From Chondrus crispus (Eukaryota; Rhodophyta; Florideophyceae; Gigartinales; Gigartinaceae), in assembly GCF_000350225.1 (NCBI RefSeq), contig NW_005179274.1, forward strand, positions 1 through 33,977: a DNA stretch of 33,977 nucleotides. Reading direction: 5' to 3'. The notes beneath the pieces were generated by a model, which was not told the DNA's origin, searched no databases, and worked only from the letters and a program-made list of their open reading frames with translations. Shown one piece after another: positions 1 to 9,806 of the stretch (the stretch's first letter is position 1; each line of letters opens with the position of its first letter). The translations under genes and the position numbers were made by a program.

Positions 1-75
1 AAACACCTTCTCGTCCTGCTCCCGGGATTGGCCTCCAGTTACGGACAATTCACGCCCCCTCCGATGTCGATTGGA

Positions 76-597
76 ATGCGTCGTCAGGCAGCGTGCGCCA
101 AGCAAGGGACAGACGGGACGCAAGGGCCAAAGACAAACGGCAGACAGCGGTAAATTTATTGAAGATGAAAAAAAAGGTTGCCGATGTGGTTCGCCTCACA
201 GTCGACTGTGAGGCGAACCACACTGATGATCATCAGTCGTGGGACAGCAGACCGATTACAAAAATGTCTCAAGACCAAGGACGACGACAAACTGTCCGGC
301 CTTCTTGACCCAGCCAACAACCGTCCCGGAGCCCCCCGTGTCGTCAAAGCGGACGAGGACAAAATCATTAAGCAGCGCATTAAATATACTGCCTCCCGGG
401 GATTCGCAATTAACAATTATACATTGCGAGCTATCATGGCTCGCATTGCCAATGATGGTCGACGCGGTTTTCAGACGAAGGACAACATGCCCTCCCCGGA
501 CGCTATTCGTACCTGGAGAACCGGAAACAGGGATATCACGTTTCCAACAGCCGATCCCACGAATCTCCTAATCCTAGTTACTCCCCTACTCCTCTAA
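76..597 (+). pseudogene. Fragment of a pogo-family (Tc1/mariner superfamily) transposase, N-terminal HTH part
   Basis: This is the DNA-binding N-terminal part of a pogo-like transposase with no catalytic domain. It is recognised by similarity to the better-preserved copy in this window (transposase at 14,723-16,664, minus strand). Both have a start like MRRQAA/MRSQTAA, then a helix-turn-helix with VADVVRLT/VRDVASIC, then a stretch with KTKDDDKLSGLLDPANNR here against KGKDKEKLEKLLNPLNNR there, and a closing IRTWRTGNR/IRTYRAQNR. The similarity passes through three reading frames: it starts at the ATG at 76, moves to the frame covering 93-308, then to the frame covering 178-597. The second frame change falls at a 38-bp palindrome. 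No terminal repeats like those of the intact copy are seen, and the DDE domain is missing, so this is a dead relic. The family assignment rests on visible alignment to the second copy. Confidence 0.75.
185..222. repeat. 38-bp perfect palindrome inside the transposase HTH codons
   Basis: The two 19-nt arms are exact reverse complements and are centred on the GTCGAC at 201-206. A second perfect palindrome of 16 bp (ACTGATGATCATCAGT, 222-237) abuts it. The left arm is the normal coding sequence for the HTH (VVRLT); the right arm is its inverted copy. An inverted duplication therefore seems to have broken the frame. Confidence 0.9.
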
Positions 598-660
598 ATC
601 TCCGAAGCACTGCGAATCCCTAAAATACAAAAACCATCCTACTCCTTACTCCTGAATCCC

Positions 661-1022
661 CTGCCGGCCTGTGATCAGTGGCCTCTGATCACAGCTCCCC
701 ACTGATCACCGGTCCTAACTCTCAAAATTTGCACCCAAAATTGCAAATTTTATACAGCAATGACGATGTCGGACGACACCCCCTGCCGGCCTGTGATCAG
801 TGGCCACTGATCACAGCTCCCCACTGATCACCGGTCCTAACTCTCAAAATTTGCACCCCAATTTGCAAATTTTATACAGCAATGACGATGTCGGACGACA
901 CCCCCTGCCGGCCTGTGATCAGTGGCCACTGATCAGTGGCCACTGATCACAGCTCCCCACTGATCACCGGTCCTAACTCTCAAAATTTGCACCCAAATTT
1001 TGCAAATTTTATACAGCAATGA
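661..1022. repeat. Tandem array, about three units of 122 bp, each containing hairpins
   Basis: Units begin at 661, 783 and 905, a strict 122-bp spacing. Each holds a palindrome based on TGATCAGTGGCCACTGATCA and an AT-rich inverted repeat (AAAATTTGC ... GCAAATTTT). In unit 2 the palindrome is perfect over 26 bp (791-816). In unit 1 one base pair is broken. In unit 3 it has grown by a 14-bp internal duplication to a perfect 40-bp palindrome (913-952). No coding frame is apparent. The role is unknown; it may be part of a transposon end or a young satellite. Confidence 0.9.
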
Positions 1023-1340
1023 CGGTGCCCCGGTTGACAAGGAGAGTGGGTGTATGGTGAGGGAAACGAAAAAGTTAAGGATCAGACTGGCTGCGGGAAC
1101 TAGAGAGGTGTAGGGACACGGACTTCGGAAGGCGGGGATACATAACGAGCCCCCTTGCAACAAGCCCACAAAGGTAGCAGACCTGAATTTTGTTTGCAAT
1201 AACGACACAGTTTATATGTCGCAACTACGGGTATAGAGGCCGGCGCAGAGCTTATATTCAGTGCATAAATGTATGCAGAGCTGTGTGGTAGTACTAAAAA
1301 CTGTTGAATAAAGACCAGAGTTCTTGTTCCGCACATATAC
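1023..1340. other. No gene seen; 3' flank of the Tnp2-like transposase
   Basis: About 320 bp with no convincing frame. A plus-strand AATAAA at 1,307-1,312 is the only recognisable signal. The stretch resembles the end of an LTR in composition, but I found no matching partner and no target-site duplication. Confidence 0.4.
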
Positions 1341-4300
1341 TTATGCCTGACGTGGCGGATACCCTTCTTTTCGCCCCCACACTTGATAAATTCCACCGTC
1401 TGGGAGACTCCTGTGTTGTACTGCTGAGTTTGATGTGCATATGAGACACATATGGTCGTCGCTTTCGGCGCTGTCCTGCTCGCAGTAGTGCATAACTAAT
1501 GCCTTTCGAACGTAGCTTCCAAGCTCAACCAGAGCTCTTCTTTCGTTTCGTTGTTGTATCATCACCCCGTATCCATCTTCTTCAGCTTCGCACTCCTTCA
1601 CTGCGCAATATCGTGTTGTTTCTTGACTTTCTTTCTCACGAGCGTCCAGAATCCGGATTTGAACCACGGCTAGCACCATCCAGAACCTTCTGTCTTCATC
1701 ATGCTCAGAATCATTGTTCTCATGAAGAGTGAATGTGAGATCAGGATCTGCGGTCGAAACTACAGAAGAATGAAAGGCTTGAATCACGCTCCCATAAGAT
1801 ATAGTGGCCACAACAGATGTCTGGTCTCTTTTTCGCCCGTCTGTTATTTTGCACCATTTGGCAGTTCCATATATCTGTACGGTTACGGAATTTCCATGGT
1901 CCGGCCGGCCACTTCTAAGACGTAGCTTTTGTTTCCATAAATGCTCTAAAAACTCCCTTGCTTTCAACAGAAATGCAAGGTCAGTTGATTGGAACATTTC
2001 CGAATGTTGACCTCCGTCTGCAGTGTTTCCGAGGTTCATAATTACTGAATTGTCTACGCGCCAGTCCTTCCTACTAAGAGACGACGATAAGAGTCCTTTC
2101 CGATGTAATCGAAGGTTCTGCAGAACAGGAGTTGGGAAGCAGTCCTGAAGCTTTTGTAGAAATCTTCCCGCATCCTGAAGCCCAGAACTGTCGTAGCCCA
2201 AGAGATTTAAAACCGACTTCGCTGTCTCAAAGCTCCAGCCGTTCTCACTAGTGTCAATGCCTTCAGTTTCAATTGCCAGACGAGTCTTCCAGTCGTTGGC
2301 AAGACGATGTTCCATAGCCTGTAATTGTGAGTTTTTCATATTGGATTGAGCTACCCCCCTCTTCAATGGCTGATGAGCGCTTTCAAACAACAACTCTTGT
2401 ACATGTTTTACACTACCGAACAGTGGCAATGTATGTGTGAAGAACTCCAACAGTCTGTGAAGGTTTGGTTTGTCCAAATGAGTGGAGGCAAAGCTGTTTG
2501 TGCGACACAGCTTATCTACTCGAGATAGGTAACGAAGTGCCATATTACGAATCTCCAGAAGTCTCTTGGTTCCTCCTTCTTCATTGTGTATGTCGAATGA
2601 CCTCTTACCATCTATCCTTGAGTCCGGAAAGTACTGCGTTCTGCTCACGAGAGAGGAAAACAGGTCGAGGAGGTCGAGAGCTTCATCGATAGTAGCACAG
2701 TTTCCGCTCTCTCTCTCGCCTTTGATTTTGTTCACGTACCAAGCACTCTTCATCGCCCGTGGTGCTACCAAGAGCAGGCAGTACATAGACGATATCGTCA
2801 TTGAATGTAGCACATGCTTGTCATGGTTGATTAGGCTCTCCTGATATATGAGATAGCCATCCTTCAAAGCCATCTTGGCAATTGCCTCGGCATCTTTGCG
2901 TACATCTTTTGGTAGCAGTGTTATACAGAGATTCATGATGTCGCGACCAATCCCGAGGAAAAGATGATCGGGAGCCACAACGCATGAGCGATACGAATCG
3001 AAAACAGAAGGAACAACCGGTTTGCTACTGCCGAGTACACGAGGCACACGAGCGCGAACTTGTCGCAGTTTCTCAGAGAGTTGATGAAGTGCCTGCAAAC
3101 TTGTCTCAAACGTATCTGCGTCATCCATTCCGAGGGCTTTCAACTCTTCTCTGGATAACTTGGATCTCCTCAATGCAGTAGCCCGGTTCTCATCTCTCGC
3201 GAAAGATGGATGGTCGGAATGGATGCGGGTTGTGTAACAATACTTGCTTCCTTGAAATCCAGACTTGTCGTACCTACCATAGCTGCATAAGTGACATGGA
3301 ACATTGGAGCAGTGCCCTAGTAGGTCCAAAGTGTGGGACACTGCAAGATAGTCTCCAACGTACCCGACGACATCGAGAAAAAGAACAACCTTCTTTCCTT
3401 TTGCAGTGGTCATCTTAAATGCCTTTTCTGTCCCCTCAATGATATCATCAATAACTGCCGCCAGTACCTCGTTTGTAGATACCCCTGGAGGAGTTAGCCC
3501 GATAGGTCTGATGGCTCCTGCTCCATTGCGGTTCTCCGGAGCCATACCTATTGGCAGCATGTATACACCACCCATGCTTCCTTTCTTTCCAATGTACGGC
3601 GTAAATCCATCAGAGTACAGAAACATTCTATACACAATGTACTTTCTTCCATCTTCCAAACGTCCACTGCTTTCTGCATCGACGCGATGACCCTTGTTCA
3701 TTGGATTATCATCGGCAGATACTCGTTTCACTACGGTTTTGTCAAACATCTGGTTGTCAACGCCCCTATTCGTTCCGGTGAGATTCGAAACATTTCTTTC
3801 AGAAGATACAACCAAGCTGGTGGCGTAGTCGTCATCACAGTTCTGTCTTCTCCACATCCTATACACAAGGAAGGGTGTTTGCGTTGGTTCTTCCGAATCT
3901 TCGGCGTCTGGCTGTCCTGGGAGTGCAAGTTCGACGACCATGTCACTGGGAAGGAATGCCCGAGATTCTGGTCTCTTCGTCTTCATCGTTTTGGTACGCT
4001 TTGAATTGGACTCCGCCTGCGGTTCTGTCCAGTTTGGCTCATCGTAAACAAAGAAGGAAGATACAACTGCATGAAATCTCATGTTCGTTGAGGACGTTAC
4101 TGCAAACTGGGCTTGCATCAATCTGCCCTTCACCGCGTCACTTGTTTCGACCGTAATGTTTAGAAGGAGCCCTTTTCGCAGTTTCACTGTCACACCATCT
4201 TCGGTTGGAATCCGATAAACAGATAGACTCCCAGCCCTATCCTTGATTATTGGAGTGTCCTCAATATCCGAGAACCTCGGTATCTCGATTGACGGATCCA

Positions 4301-5147
4301 TATCATGCCGTCTTCCTTGCACCATCTCCCGCAATTTTGCTGTCGAAAAGTCAAGTTTTGCCCAGTTGCTCGGTCTTACAATCATGGTCGGAGCGCTGTC
4401 CTGTGAGGTATACTTTCCAACGCCAGCCTTCGACCCAGACTTCGACAAATCCACAGTAAACATTTCTACATGACAAGGAACGAAGAAGTTGGATTTCGCA
4501 AATGGACGAACACGTCTCTTCAGAGTAGATGTACTTGGCAGTTTGAGAGTGAGCTGCCTTTCATTCGGTCTCCAGTTCCTAAAGTTGGCAAGTGTCTGAT
4601 ACGCAGTCTCGCTGAGACGCGTGCTCCCAGTTGCTGTTATTAGTGATGCAATATTTGTCCAGGTCAATCGAATTCCACCAGAAGCGCTTTCGAACATGCT
4701 GTCTATCAGCTCCTCAGACTCCTCAGCTTCGTAGGCATTGTCCTGCTCAACGCTCAATCCAATGTCTAATCCAGAAATTCCTTCGCTTTCTTCACAACGG
4801 ATCGTGTTATTTCGTTCGGGGTGAGCACTTGATGGAAGTGCCTCCACACCGTCATGCATGACGCCTTGGTATTCTTGGAGGTCGCTTAAAAGCCCGTCTT
4901 TCAAAAGGGAAGCGTAGGATTCTGACTGACCGTCTAGTAACATGAACCCATCTCCTGGACGTTTAGCTGGCTTTGTAGACAGTTGCCTACATGACCTTGC
5001 TCTTTTTCGATTTCTTTCAAGCTGAGGTTCAGAAGAAGATGGTGCGTGCCCATCCGAAGTAGTCCCTTGTGATGCAACATCTTCGGAACGCTTTGCATAA
5101 GGTCCGCGTTTTTTAAGAACCCAACGACCCTTGCTTTGACGCCCCAT
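1341..5147 (-). CDS. Tnp2/CACTA-like (CMC-type) DDE transposase, intact open frame
   Basis: A 1,268-aa frame from the ATG at 5,147; the frame stays open a few codons further upstream but without another ATG. The N-terminus is basic (KGRWVLKKRGPYAKR, residues 6-20), consistent with nuclear or DNA binding, and is followed by an acidic low-complexity stretch (about 118-155). The catalytic core matches the Tnp2 layout of CACTA/Plavaka-like transposases: Asp in LYSDGF (about 513), Asp in GYVGDY (about 599), then a CHLC pair (618-621) where that family has a CxxC, a PDHLFLGIGRDIMNL segment (about 726-740), and a late Glu in FESAHQPLK (about 922). Superfamily assignment is by motif order and is inference. 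It is the only long frame in the window without a lesion, so it could be recently active or domesticated. I could not define its terminal inverted repeats; the tandem repeats on both sides could be sub-terminal arrays of the same element. Confidence 0.75.
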   Translation of the reverse strand: MGRQSKGRWVLKKRGPYAKRSEDVASQGTTSDGHAPSSSEPQLERNRKRARSCRQLSTKPAKRPGDGFMLLDGQSESYASLLKDGLLSDLQEYQGVMHDGVEALPSSAHPERNNTIRCEESEGISGLDIGLSVEQDNAYEAEESEELIDSMFESASGGIRLTWTNIASLITATGSTRLSETAYQTLANFRNWRPNERQLTLKLPSTSTLKRRVRPFAKSNFFVPCHVEMFTVDLSKSGSKAGVGKYTSQDSAPTMIVRPSNWAKLDFSTAKLREMVQGRRHDMDPSIEIPRFSDIEDTPIIKDRAGSLSVYRIPTEDGVTVKLRKGLLLNITVETSDAVKGRLMQAQFAVTSSTNMRFHAVVSSFFVYDEPNWTEPQAESNSKRTKTMKTKRPESRAFLPSDMVVELALPGQPDAEDSEEPTQTPFLVYRMWRRQNCDDDYATSLVVSSERNVSNLTGTNRGVDNQMFDKTVVKRVSADDNPMNKGHRVDAESSGRLEDGRKYIVYRMFLYSDGFTPYIGKKGSMGGVYMLPIGMAPENRNGAGAIRPIGLTPPGVSTNEVLAAVIDDIIEGTEKAFKMTTAKGKKVVLFLDVVGYVGDYLAVSHTLDLLGHCSNVPCHLCSYGRYDKSGFQGSKYCYTTRIHSDHPSFARDENRATALRRSKLSREELKALGMDDADTFETSLQALHQLSEKLRQVRARVPRVLGSSKPVVPSVFDSYRSCVVAPDHLFLGIGRDIMNLCITLLPKDVRKDAEAIAKMALKDGYLIYQESLINHDKHVLHSMTISSMYCLLLVAPRAMKSAWYVNKIKGERESGNCATIDEALDLLDLFSSLVSRTQYFPDSRIDGKRSFDIHNEEGGTKRLLEIRNMALRYLSRVDKLCRTNSFASTHLDKPNLHRLLEFFTHTLPLFGSVKHVQELLFESAHQPLKRGVAQSNMKNSQLQAMEHRLANDWKTRLAIETEGIDTSENGWSFETAKSVLNLLGYDSSGLQDAGRFLQKLQDCFPTPVLQNLRLHRKGLLSSSLSRKDWRVDNSVIMNLGNTADGGQHSEMFQSTDLAFLLKAREFLEHLWKQKLRLRSGRPDHGNSVTVQIYGTAKWCKITDGRKRDQTSVVATISYGSVIQAFHSSVVSTADPDLTFTLHENNDSEHDEDRRFWMVLAVVQIRILDAREKESQETTRYCAVKECEAEEDGYGVMIQQRNERRALVELGSYVRKALVMHYCEQDSAESDDHMCLICTSNSAVQHRSLPDGGIYQVWGRKEGYPPRQA

Positions 5148-5569
5148 CTGTGACAGTTTCGACCAGGTCCGCAACTAGAAGTGGGGCTGCAGTGAAGTTT
5201 GGCATGGACCTCGGCATTAACAAGATTTCAGCAAGCTTACTGCTCTACAGCCGAAAGAAGGTCTTTTGTTACATTTGGCGATGCATACGGTTGTGCCGTT
5301 AATATTAAAGCTTGGTTCAATGAATAGAAACGGTAAAAGGGATATGCTCCTACTCGCATTTTGATGTGATGCCGCATGCAAAAGCTCAATGAATGGCTGT
5401 CGTTAAGGACAGCCATGCCATACCGAATTCGGTAATTTCAAATTGAGATTTCAGTACGACACGTGCCCATGAACAGTTTGAAATATCTAGCTACCGGTTT
5501 TTTCTGAACATTGCATATATATATGCAGCAATATAATTCCAGGACCAGATCCAACTCTCTGCACGCCCG
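5148..5569. other. Intergenic stretch upstream of the transposase with several small palindromes
   Basis: No gene is seen. It contains a 9-bp-stem hairpin at 5,393-5,416, a perfect 14-bp palindrome TACCGAATTCGGTA at 5,421-5,434, and a perfect 16-bp palindrome TGCATATATATATGCA at 5,512-5,527 that could serve as a TATA-like element. It probably holds the promoter of the minus-strand transposase, but no specific site can be proved. Confidence 0.45.
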
Positions 5570-6785
5570 TCGTCCGCAGTCTTGATCCACCATGCGTCCC
5601 GTTTTCTGACAGTTTCCTTTCTGCGAGTTGCGTGTTCGGTTGACATATCATCCACACAGTAAGTGAAGCTACTTCTCCCACAGTCTTGACCCACAACGCA
5701 TCCGTTTCTCAAACAGTTTCCGTTCTGCGAGTTGCTTGTCTGTTTGAAATATCATCCGCAGTAAGTGACGCCACTTCTCCCACAGTTCTGACCCACCATC
5801 CATCCATTTTTCTAACAGTTTCCTTTCTGCGAGTTGCGTGTTTGGTTGAGATATCATCTGCAGTAAGTGACGCCACTTCTCCCATAGTCCTGACCCACCA
5901 CGCATCCATTTTTCTAACAGTTTCCTTTCTGCGAGTTGCGTGTTTGGTTGAGATATCATCCACAGTAAGTGACGCCACTTCTACCACAGTCCTGACCCAC
6001 CACGCATCCAAATTTCTAACAGTTTTCTTTCTGCGAGTTGCGTGTTTGGTTGAGATATCATCCACAGTAAGTGACGCCACTTCTCCTACAGTTCTGACCC
6101 ACAACGAATCCAATTTTCTAACAGTTTTCTTTCTGCGAGTTGCGTGTTTGGTTGAGATATCATCTGCAGTAAGTGACGCCACTTCTACCACAGTCCTGAC
6201 CCACCGTGCATCCAATTTTCTAACAGTTTTCTTTCTGCGAGTTGCGTGTTTGGTTGAGATATCATCCACAGTAAGTGACGCCACTTCTCCTACAGTCCTG
6301 ACCCACCATGCATCCAATTTTCTAACAGTTTTCTTTCTGCGAGTTGCGTGTTTGGTTGAGATATCATCCACAGTAAGTGACGCCACTTCTCCTACAGTTC
6401 TGACCCACCACGAATCCAATTTTCTAACAGTTTCCTTTCTGCGAGTTGCGTGTTTGGTTGAGATATCATCCACAGTAAGTGACGCCACTTCTCCCATAGT
6501 TCTGACCCACCACGAATCCATTTTTCTAACAGTTTCCTTTCTGCAAGTTGCGTGTTTGGTTGAGATATCATCTGCAGTAAGTGACGCCACTTCTCCCATA
6601 GTCCTGACCCACCACGCATCCATTTTTCTAACAGTTTCCTTTCTGCGAGTTGCGTGTTTGGTTGAGATATCATCCATAATAAGTGACGCCACTTCTGCCA
6701 CAGTCATGACCCACCGCGCGTCCTCGTTTCTGACAGTTTGCTTTCTGCGAATTGCGTGTTTGGTTGAAATCTCATGCGGAGACAC
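5570..6785. repeat. Minisatellite, twelve units of 102 bp (34 codons)
   Basis: The landmark TTTCTGCGAG or a close variant starts at 5,618, 5,722, 5,824 and then every 102 bp to 6,742, giving twelve units; only the first spacing is 104. Because 102 is a multiple of three, long frames run across the array on both strands: plus 5,686-6,813 and minus 5,709-6,917. Each frame shows 34-residue repeats, for example VEISS...SDATSP on plus and STKHATRRKETVRK on minus. At most one can be real, and possibly none. Nearly every unit carries CAGTAAGTGACG (a strong 5' splice-site match) and CTAACAGTTTCCTTTCTGCGAG split around a pyrimidine tract (branch-point and 3' splice-site match). The array lies 5' of the minus-strand transposase and may belong to the same transposon. 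Confidence 0.9.
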
Positions 6786-7458
6786 GAGTGCGCTGCAGAC
6801 GTTTGGTAAGTGAGCGCTTTCTCTAGGCAATGCCGTTTTGCCATTACCTACAAAGCTGTAACGTAAGTTCGCACATTCTCTAACACATTGAAAATTTCGA
6901 AGAACTGTTCTGACCAAGCTTCACAGCGTTCCTTGTCTCACTGCAGGTCAACCCGCCCGTCTTCTAACTCAGGATCAGGTAAGCCATCAGTACACCCTCC
7001 TTGGTCTATCAGAATTCCAATCCACCATCATGACGTACTGTGACCGTAACTGACCTCTCTTGTTATGTTTCTTAGCGTTGATTATTGTATTTAACAGAAG
7101 CGCAATGAACCACTGCTGCGGTATTCCGGTATTTGGACGGGGTAGATGTAGTGTATGTAGCCGTAACAAAACTCTTTGGTTGCTACAAATAAATGTGATG
7201 TGAACGCCGCTGGAACCGCTATCGGTTTCATCCTTCGGGTTGGGACCGTTTCTGGACCGGCGGGGTGATATGACCTTTGCAAGAAAGGTACTGGATTAAC
7301 ATTTCATTGACTGAGAGTAGGTCGGAGCATTACGTCTAGTGTTGCATTGGAGCTGCGAATGGAGACATATTTTCACTGCCCTGGAGCAGCAAAACATGGT
7401 CGTCGGTGGCTGCGCATATGCAGCGATGATCACCGTCTCATCATTGCATCAATGTAAA
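6786..7458. other. Gene-poor stretch with two candidate plus-strand introns
   Basis: No protein gene is seen. On the plus strand a donor GTAAGTGAG at 6,806 follows the last minisatellite unit. An acceptor ending CTGCAG at 6,946, a donor GTAAGCC at 6,979, and an acceptor TTATGTTTCTTAG ending at 7,075 follow in order, with AATAAA near 7,189. This would give introns of 141 and 97 nt and a 32-nt exon. It is a pattern only; no conserved protein supports it. Confidence 0.3.
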
Positions 7459-7775
7459 AGCGTTTGGCCCTGCGGGACTTGCCCGTGTACAGCGCCAGCC
7501 AGCCATCTACCGCCGCAGGCCAGGCAGAGACGCTGTGCCATAACTATGCTGCTTTTCAGCCAATGGCTTTTGGCACTGCGAGACTTACCCGTGTGCAGCG
7601 CCAGCCAGTCATCTCCCGCCACAGGCCGGGCAGAGACGCTGTGCAATAACTCTGCTGCTTTTCAGCCAATGGCGTTTGGCACTGCGAGACTTACCTGTGT
7701 GCAGCGCCAGCCAGTCATCTACCGCCACAGGCCAGGCAGAGACGCTGTGCCATAACTATTCCGATTTTCAGTCAA
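7459..7775. repeat. Tandem repeat, three units of 106 bp
   Basis: The landmark GCGCCAGCC recurs at 7,492, 7,598 and 7,704, exactly 106 bp apart. Units share GGCAGAGACGCTGTG and TTTTCAGCCAATGGC. As 106 is not a multiple of three, the frames seen across it are unlikely to be coding. It lies just downstream of the 3' end of the outer transposase gene and may be sub-terminal sequence of that transposon. Confidence 0.9.
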
Positions 7776-7835
7776 TGGCGTTATTGGTAAAAAATGTGCA
7801 AAATCGCGACATGAAATCAACAAGCGTTGCTACGT

Positions 7836-8986
7836 TTATGACACATTTTTTGCTGGCCCGGACCAAAATATTTGCGCCGATTTTTTATTGCCTCCGATAG
7901 GCTGATTTGACCTTCCTGTGTCTCGATCGAGACACGGGGTGCTCGCAACAAAAGAAGGAAGAGCTTTTAGAACTTCTGTTTCATTAATAGATGCTTCCTT
8001 CATACCAGCAGTGGCAACTAAAGGCTTCATTACCGAAGACGATAATGAAGCCTTCAGCAGCTCATGTTTCACAGCCTCGACGTCCCTCCCCATGCGTCCC
8101 TCATCATCCAACACTTCCGACCCCTGCAGAGTGTCTGTTCCAGCAAGGACAGATTGCTGAATTGAAATAATTTTGTTAACTAATTGCTGCTTTCGTAGGG
8201 ATGAGGGCTGTCTCCGACCGATCTTAGCCAGCATACCCAGAAGGTCGTCTTTTTGCATATCGCTTAGCTCATCTTCCGATGCCTCCATAAATGCGGTCAC
8301 AGCCCCCTGTTCGACATCTACACCAACAGATCTCATTGAGATGTTTAAACTTTCACACGTGATGCTCCATTTTAGATGCAGCAGCTGCCGAACGTCACTC
8401 ACATCGTCTGGAAGTCGGGTAGTGTTTGTATCTAACTGCTTCCCCTTAGCAAAACCGAAAGGCCGGTGATGTTTCTTTCATAATTACAAGCCGTAGCCAA
8501 TAGGAAGCTATGCGACGTCCTGGACGTGAAAGCAAACGCCCGGGCTAAAAACCACCCAGGGTCTTCAGACTGAAGCAAAGTCAGCTGTCGTACGCGAAAA
8601 ATTACTTGGTCAACTTTCCGTCGTACGCTGTATGGATCCCTGGCTGTTCGGGTCATGTCCCCAGGTGTGCGAGCTTGGTTTAGGCGTTCATAGATTGTCT
8701 GTAACTGCTCCAACTTAGCCGCATGTAGGCCGTCTCTGAAAGTGCTGCGTGGTATTAATGTAAATCTGCTGGTTGAGAACAATCTCTCGTTGTTGTGGTA
8801 CATAGCAGCAACACGGCCACTGGCGCTCTCCCTGTAAACAGCAGCTTCTATAGTTCTCCCGCTCCGGCCTGCTATTTTTTCCTTGCCCGGTATATGGCAC
8901 AGCATCCCTTCTCCGAGACAGGCATTCCTTTATGCCTCTTAGCGACAGGGCCATCCCCAAAGACATATGGGAAATCTAGAGACCGT
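7836..8986 (-). pseudogene. 3' part of the outer, interrupted DDE-like transposase gene
   Basis: This is the C-terminal third of a minus-strand gene whose other parts lie at 29,519-29,850 and 30,515-31,801. At the chromovirus target site the frame passes without a break from GTHKR (right of the element) to SLDFPYVFGDG (left of it). The segment then breaks twice. The first break is a one-base loss in the A-run near 8,877, after which the frame covering 8,432-8,905 continues (EAAVYRESASGRVAAMYHN ... RTARDPYSVRRKVDQVIF). The second is a frame change near 8,440-8,480 into the frame ending at the TAA at 7,836. That last frame has a SAP-like motif (SDMQKDDLLGMLAKIG followed by LRKQQLVNKI), suggesting DNA binding. 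A hairpin (AAAAAATGTG at 7,789-7,798 with CACATTTTTT at 7,842-7,851) straddles the stop. I cannot place the family. Confidence 0.7.
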
Positions 8987-9626
8987 TGTGGTATAACTAC
9001 CTTCGTCCCGACCACTCGGAAACGAGGGGGGTTAGAGGTAAGGGAGCGAGCGCCGCTGGGTAACCCACGCGCGAACGCAGACCGTACGGATGGACTCAAA
9101 AAGAGAGAAGGCTCACATGGCCGGTGACGTGCAGCCGGTCGGTAGTGTTAGATCCGGACGGCCGGTCACCGGTTAGAAGCCTGAGACTAAAAGGGAAACC
9201 GGAACGGGATAGCAATTAGCCGTAAAGGGAGGGGAGGCGAGTCTGCCTTCCGTTTACTGGAACGGGGCAGGTGCCCCCGGTCTTAACCCCTAAGTGGGAC
9301 ACCAGGACACCTGTCCCGCTACAGTAGCTGTTACTTACGGTATACCAGCTACTGTGCTAAATTGGCTAATTTGTGCCATTAACTACTAATTACTAGTTAG
9401 CCACCGTACGGATTATACACGTGTGCCCGTGGCCACGGTCCCGGCTAACGGTTGTGCCACGTGTTACCCGTGGCCACGCCCGCTGTTACCGGCTGTCCCA
9501 CGTCGGACCCTTGGGGTACTACTGTACACGGCGGCGGGCGCGTGTACGCCTGCTCCGTACAGTAGCACCCGCCCTCCCGCGCGGTTTTCATCTCGCCGGG
9601 GGGTTGTGGTGTGGAATTGTATTACA
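8987..9626 (-). repeat. 3' LTR of the chromovirus
   Basis: 640 bp, TG...CA ends on both strands, nearly identical to 28,879-29,518. In element sense it begins TGTAGTACAATTCC and ends GTTATACCACA. It contains CACGTG boxes and several TACAGTA/TACTGTA words. In plus orientation it lies directly upstream of the antisense frame and could act as its promoter. Confidence 0.95.
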
Positions 9627-9640
9627 GACCCCCTTGCTTA
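9627..9640 (-). promoter_or_regulatory. Polypurine tract of the chromovirus
   Basis: In element sense the bases just before the 3' LTR read AAGCAAGGGGGTC, a purine-rich run in the expected place for plus-strand priming. It supports the minus-strand orientation of the element. Confidence 0.7.
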
Positions 9641-9806
9641 CTCCACGACACGTCCCCGTCGCGGCCGATGTCTGCAATGACCGGCTTGCAAGCGGCGCCC
9701 ACCGTACGGAAAAGCCCGCGCCGACCGCGGGAACGCAGTCGGACTGCGGTCGACTCCATAGGGGAGCCTATGGAGTTTTTGGTATTTAACCGTAGCTGTT
9801 CCTCCG

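Noticed and set aside
1023..1344. Possible solo LTR with AATAAA and a TG...CA shape.
   Set aside because: No second copy, no target duplication at the candidate ends, and no convincing start.
661..7775. Tandem repeats as a CRISPR array.
   Set aside because: The units are direct repeats without unique spacers, in a eukaryotic transposon setting.
7339..7900. Overlapping frames across the 106-bp repeats as a protein gene.
   Set aside because: The repeat length is not a multiple of three, so the same sequence is read in different frames; typical of a non-coding tandem repeat.
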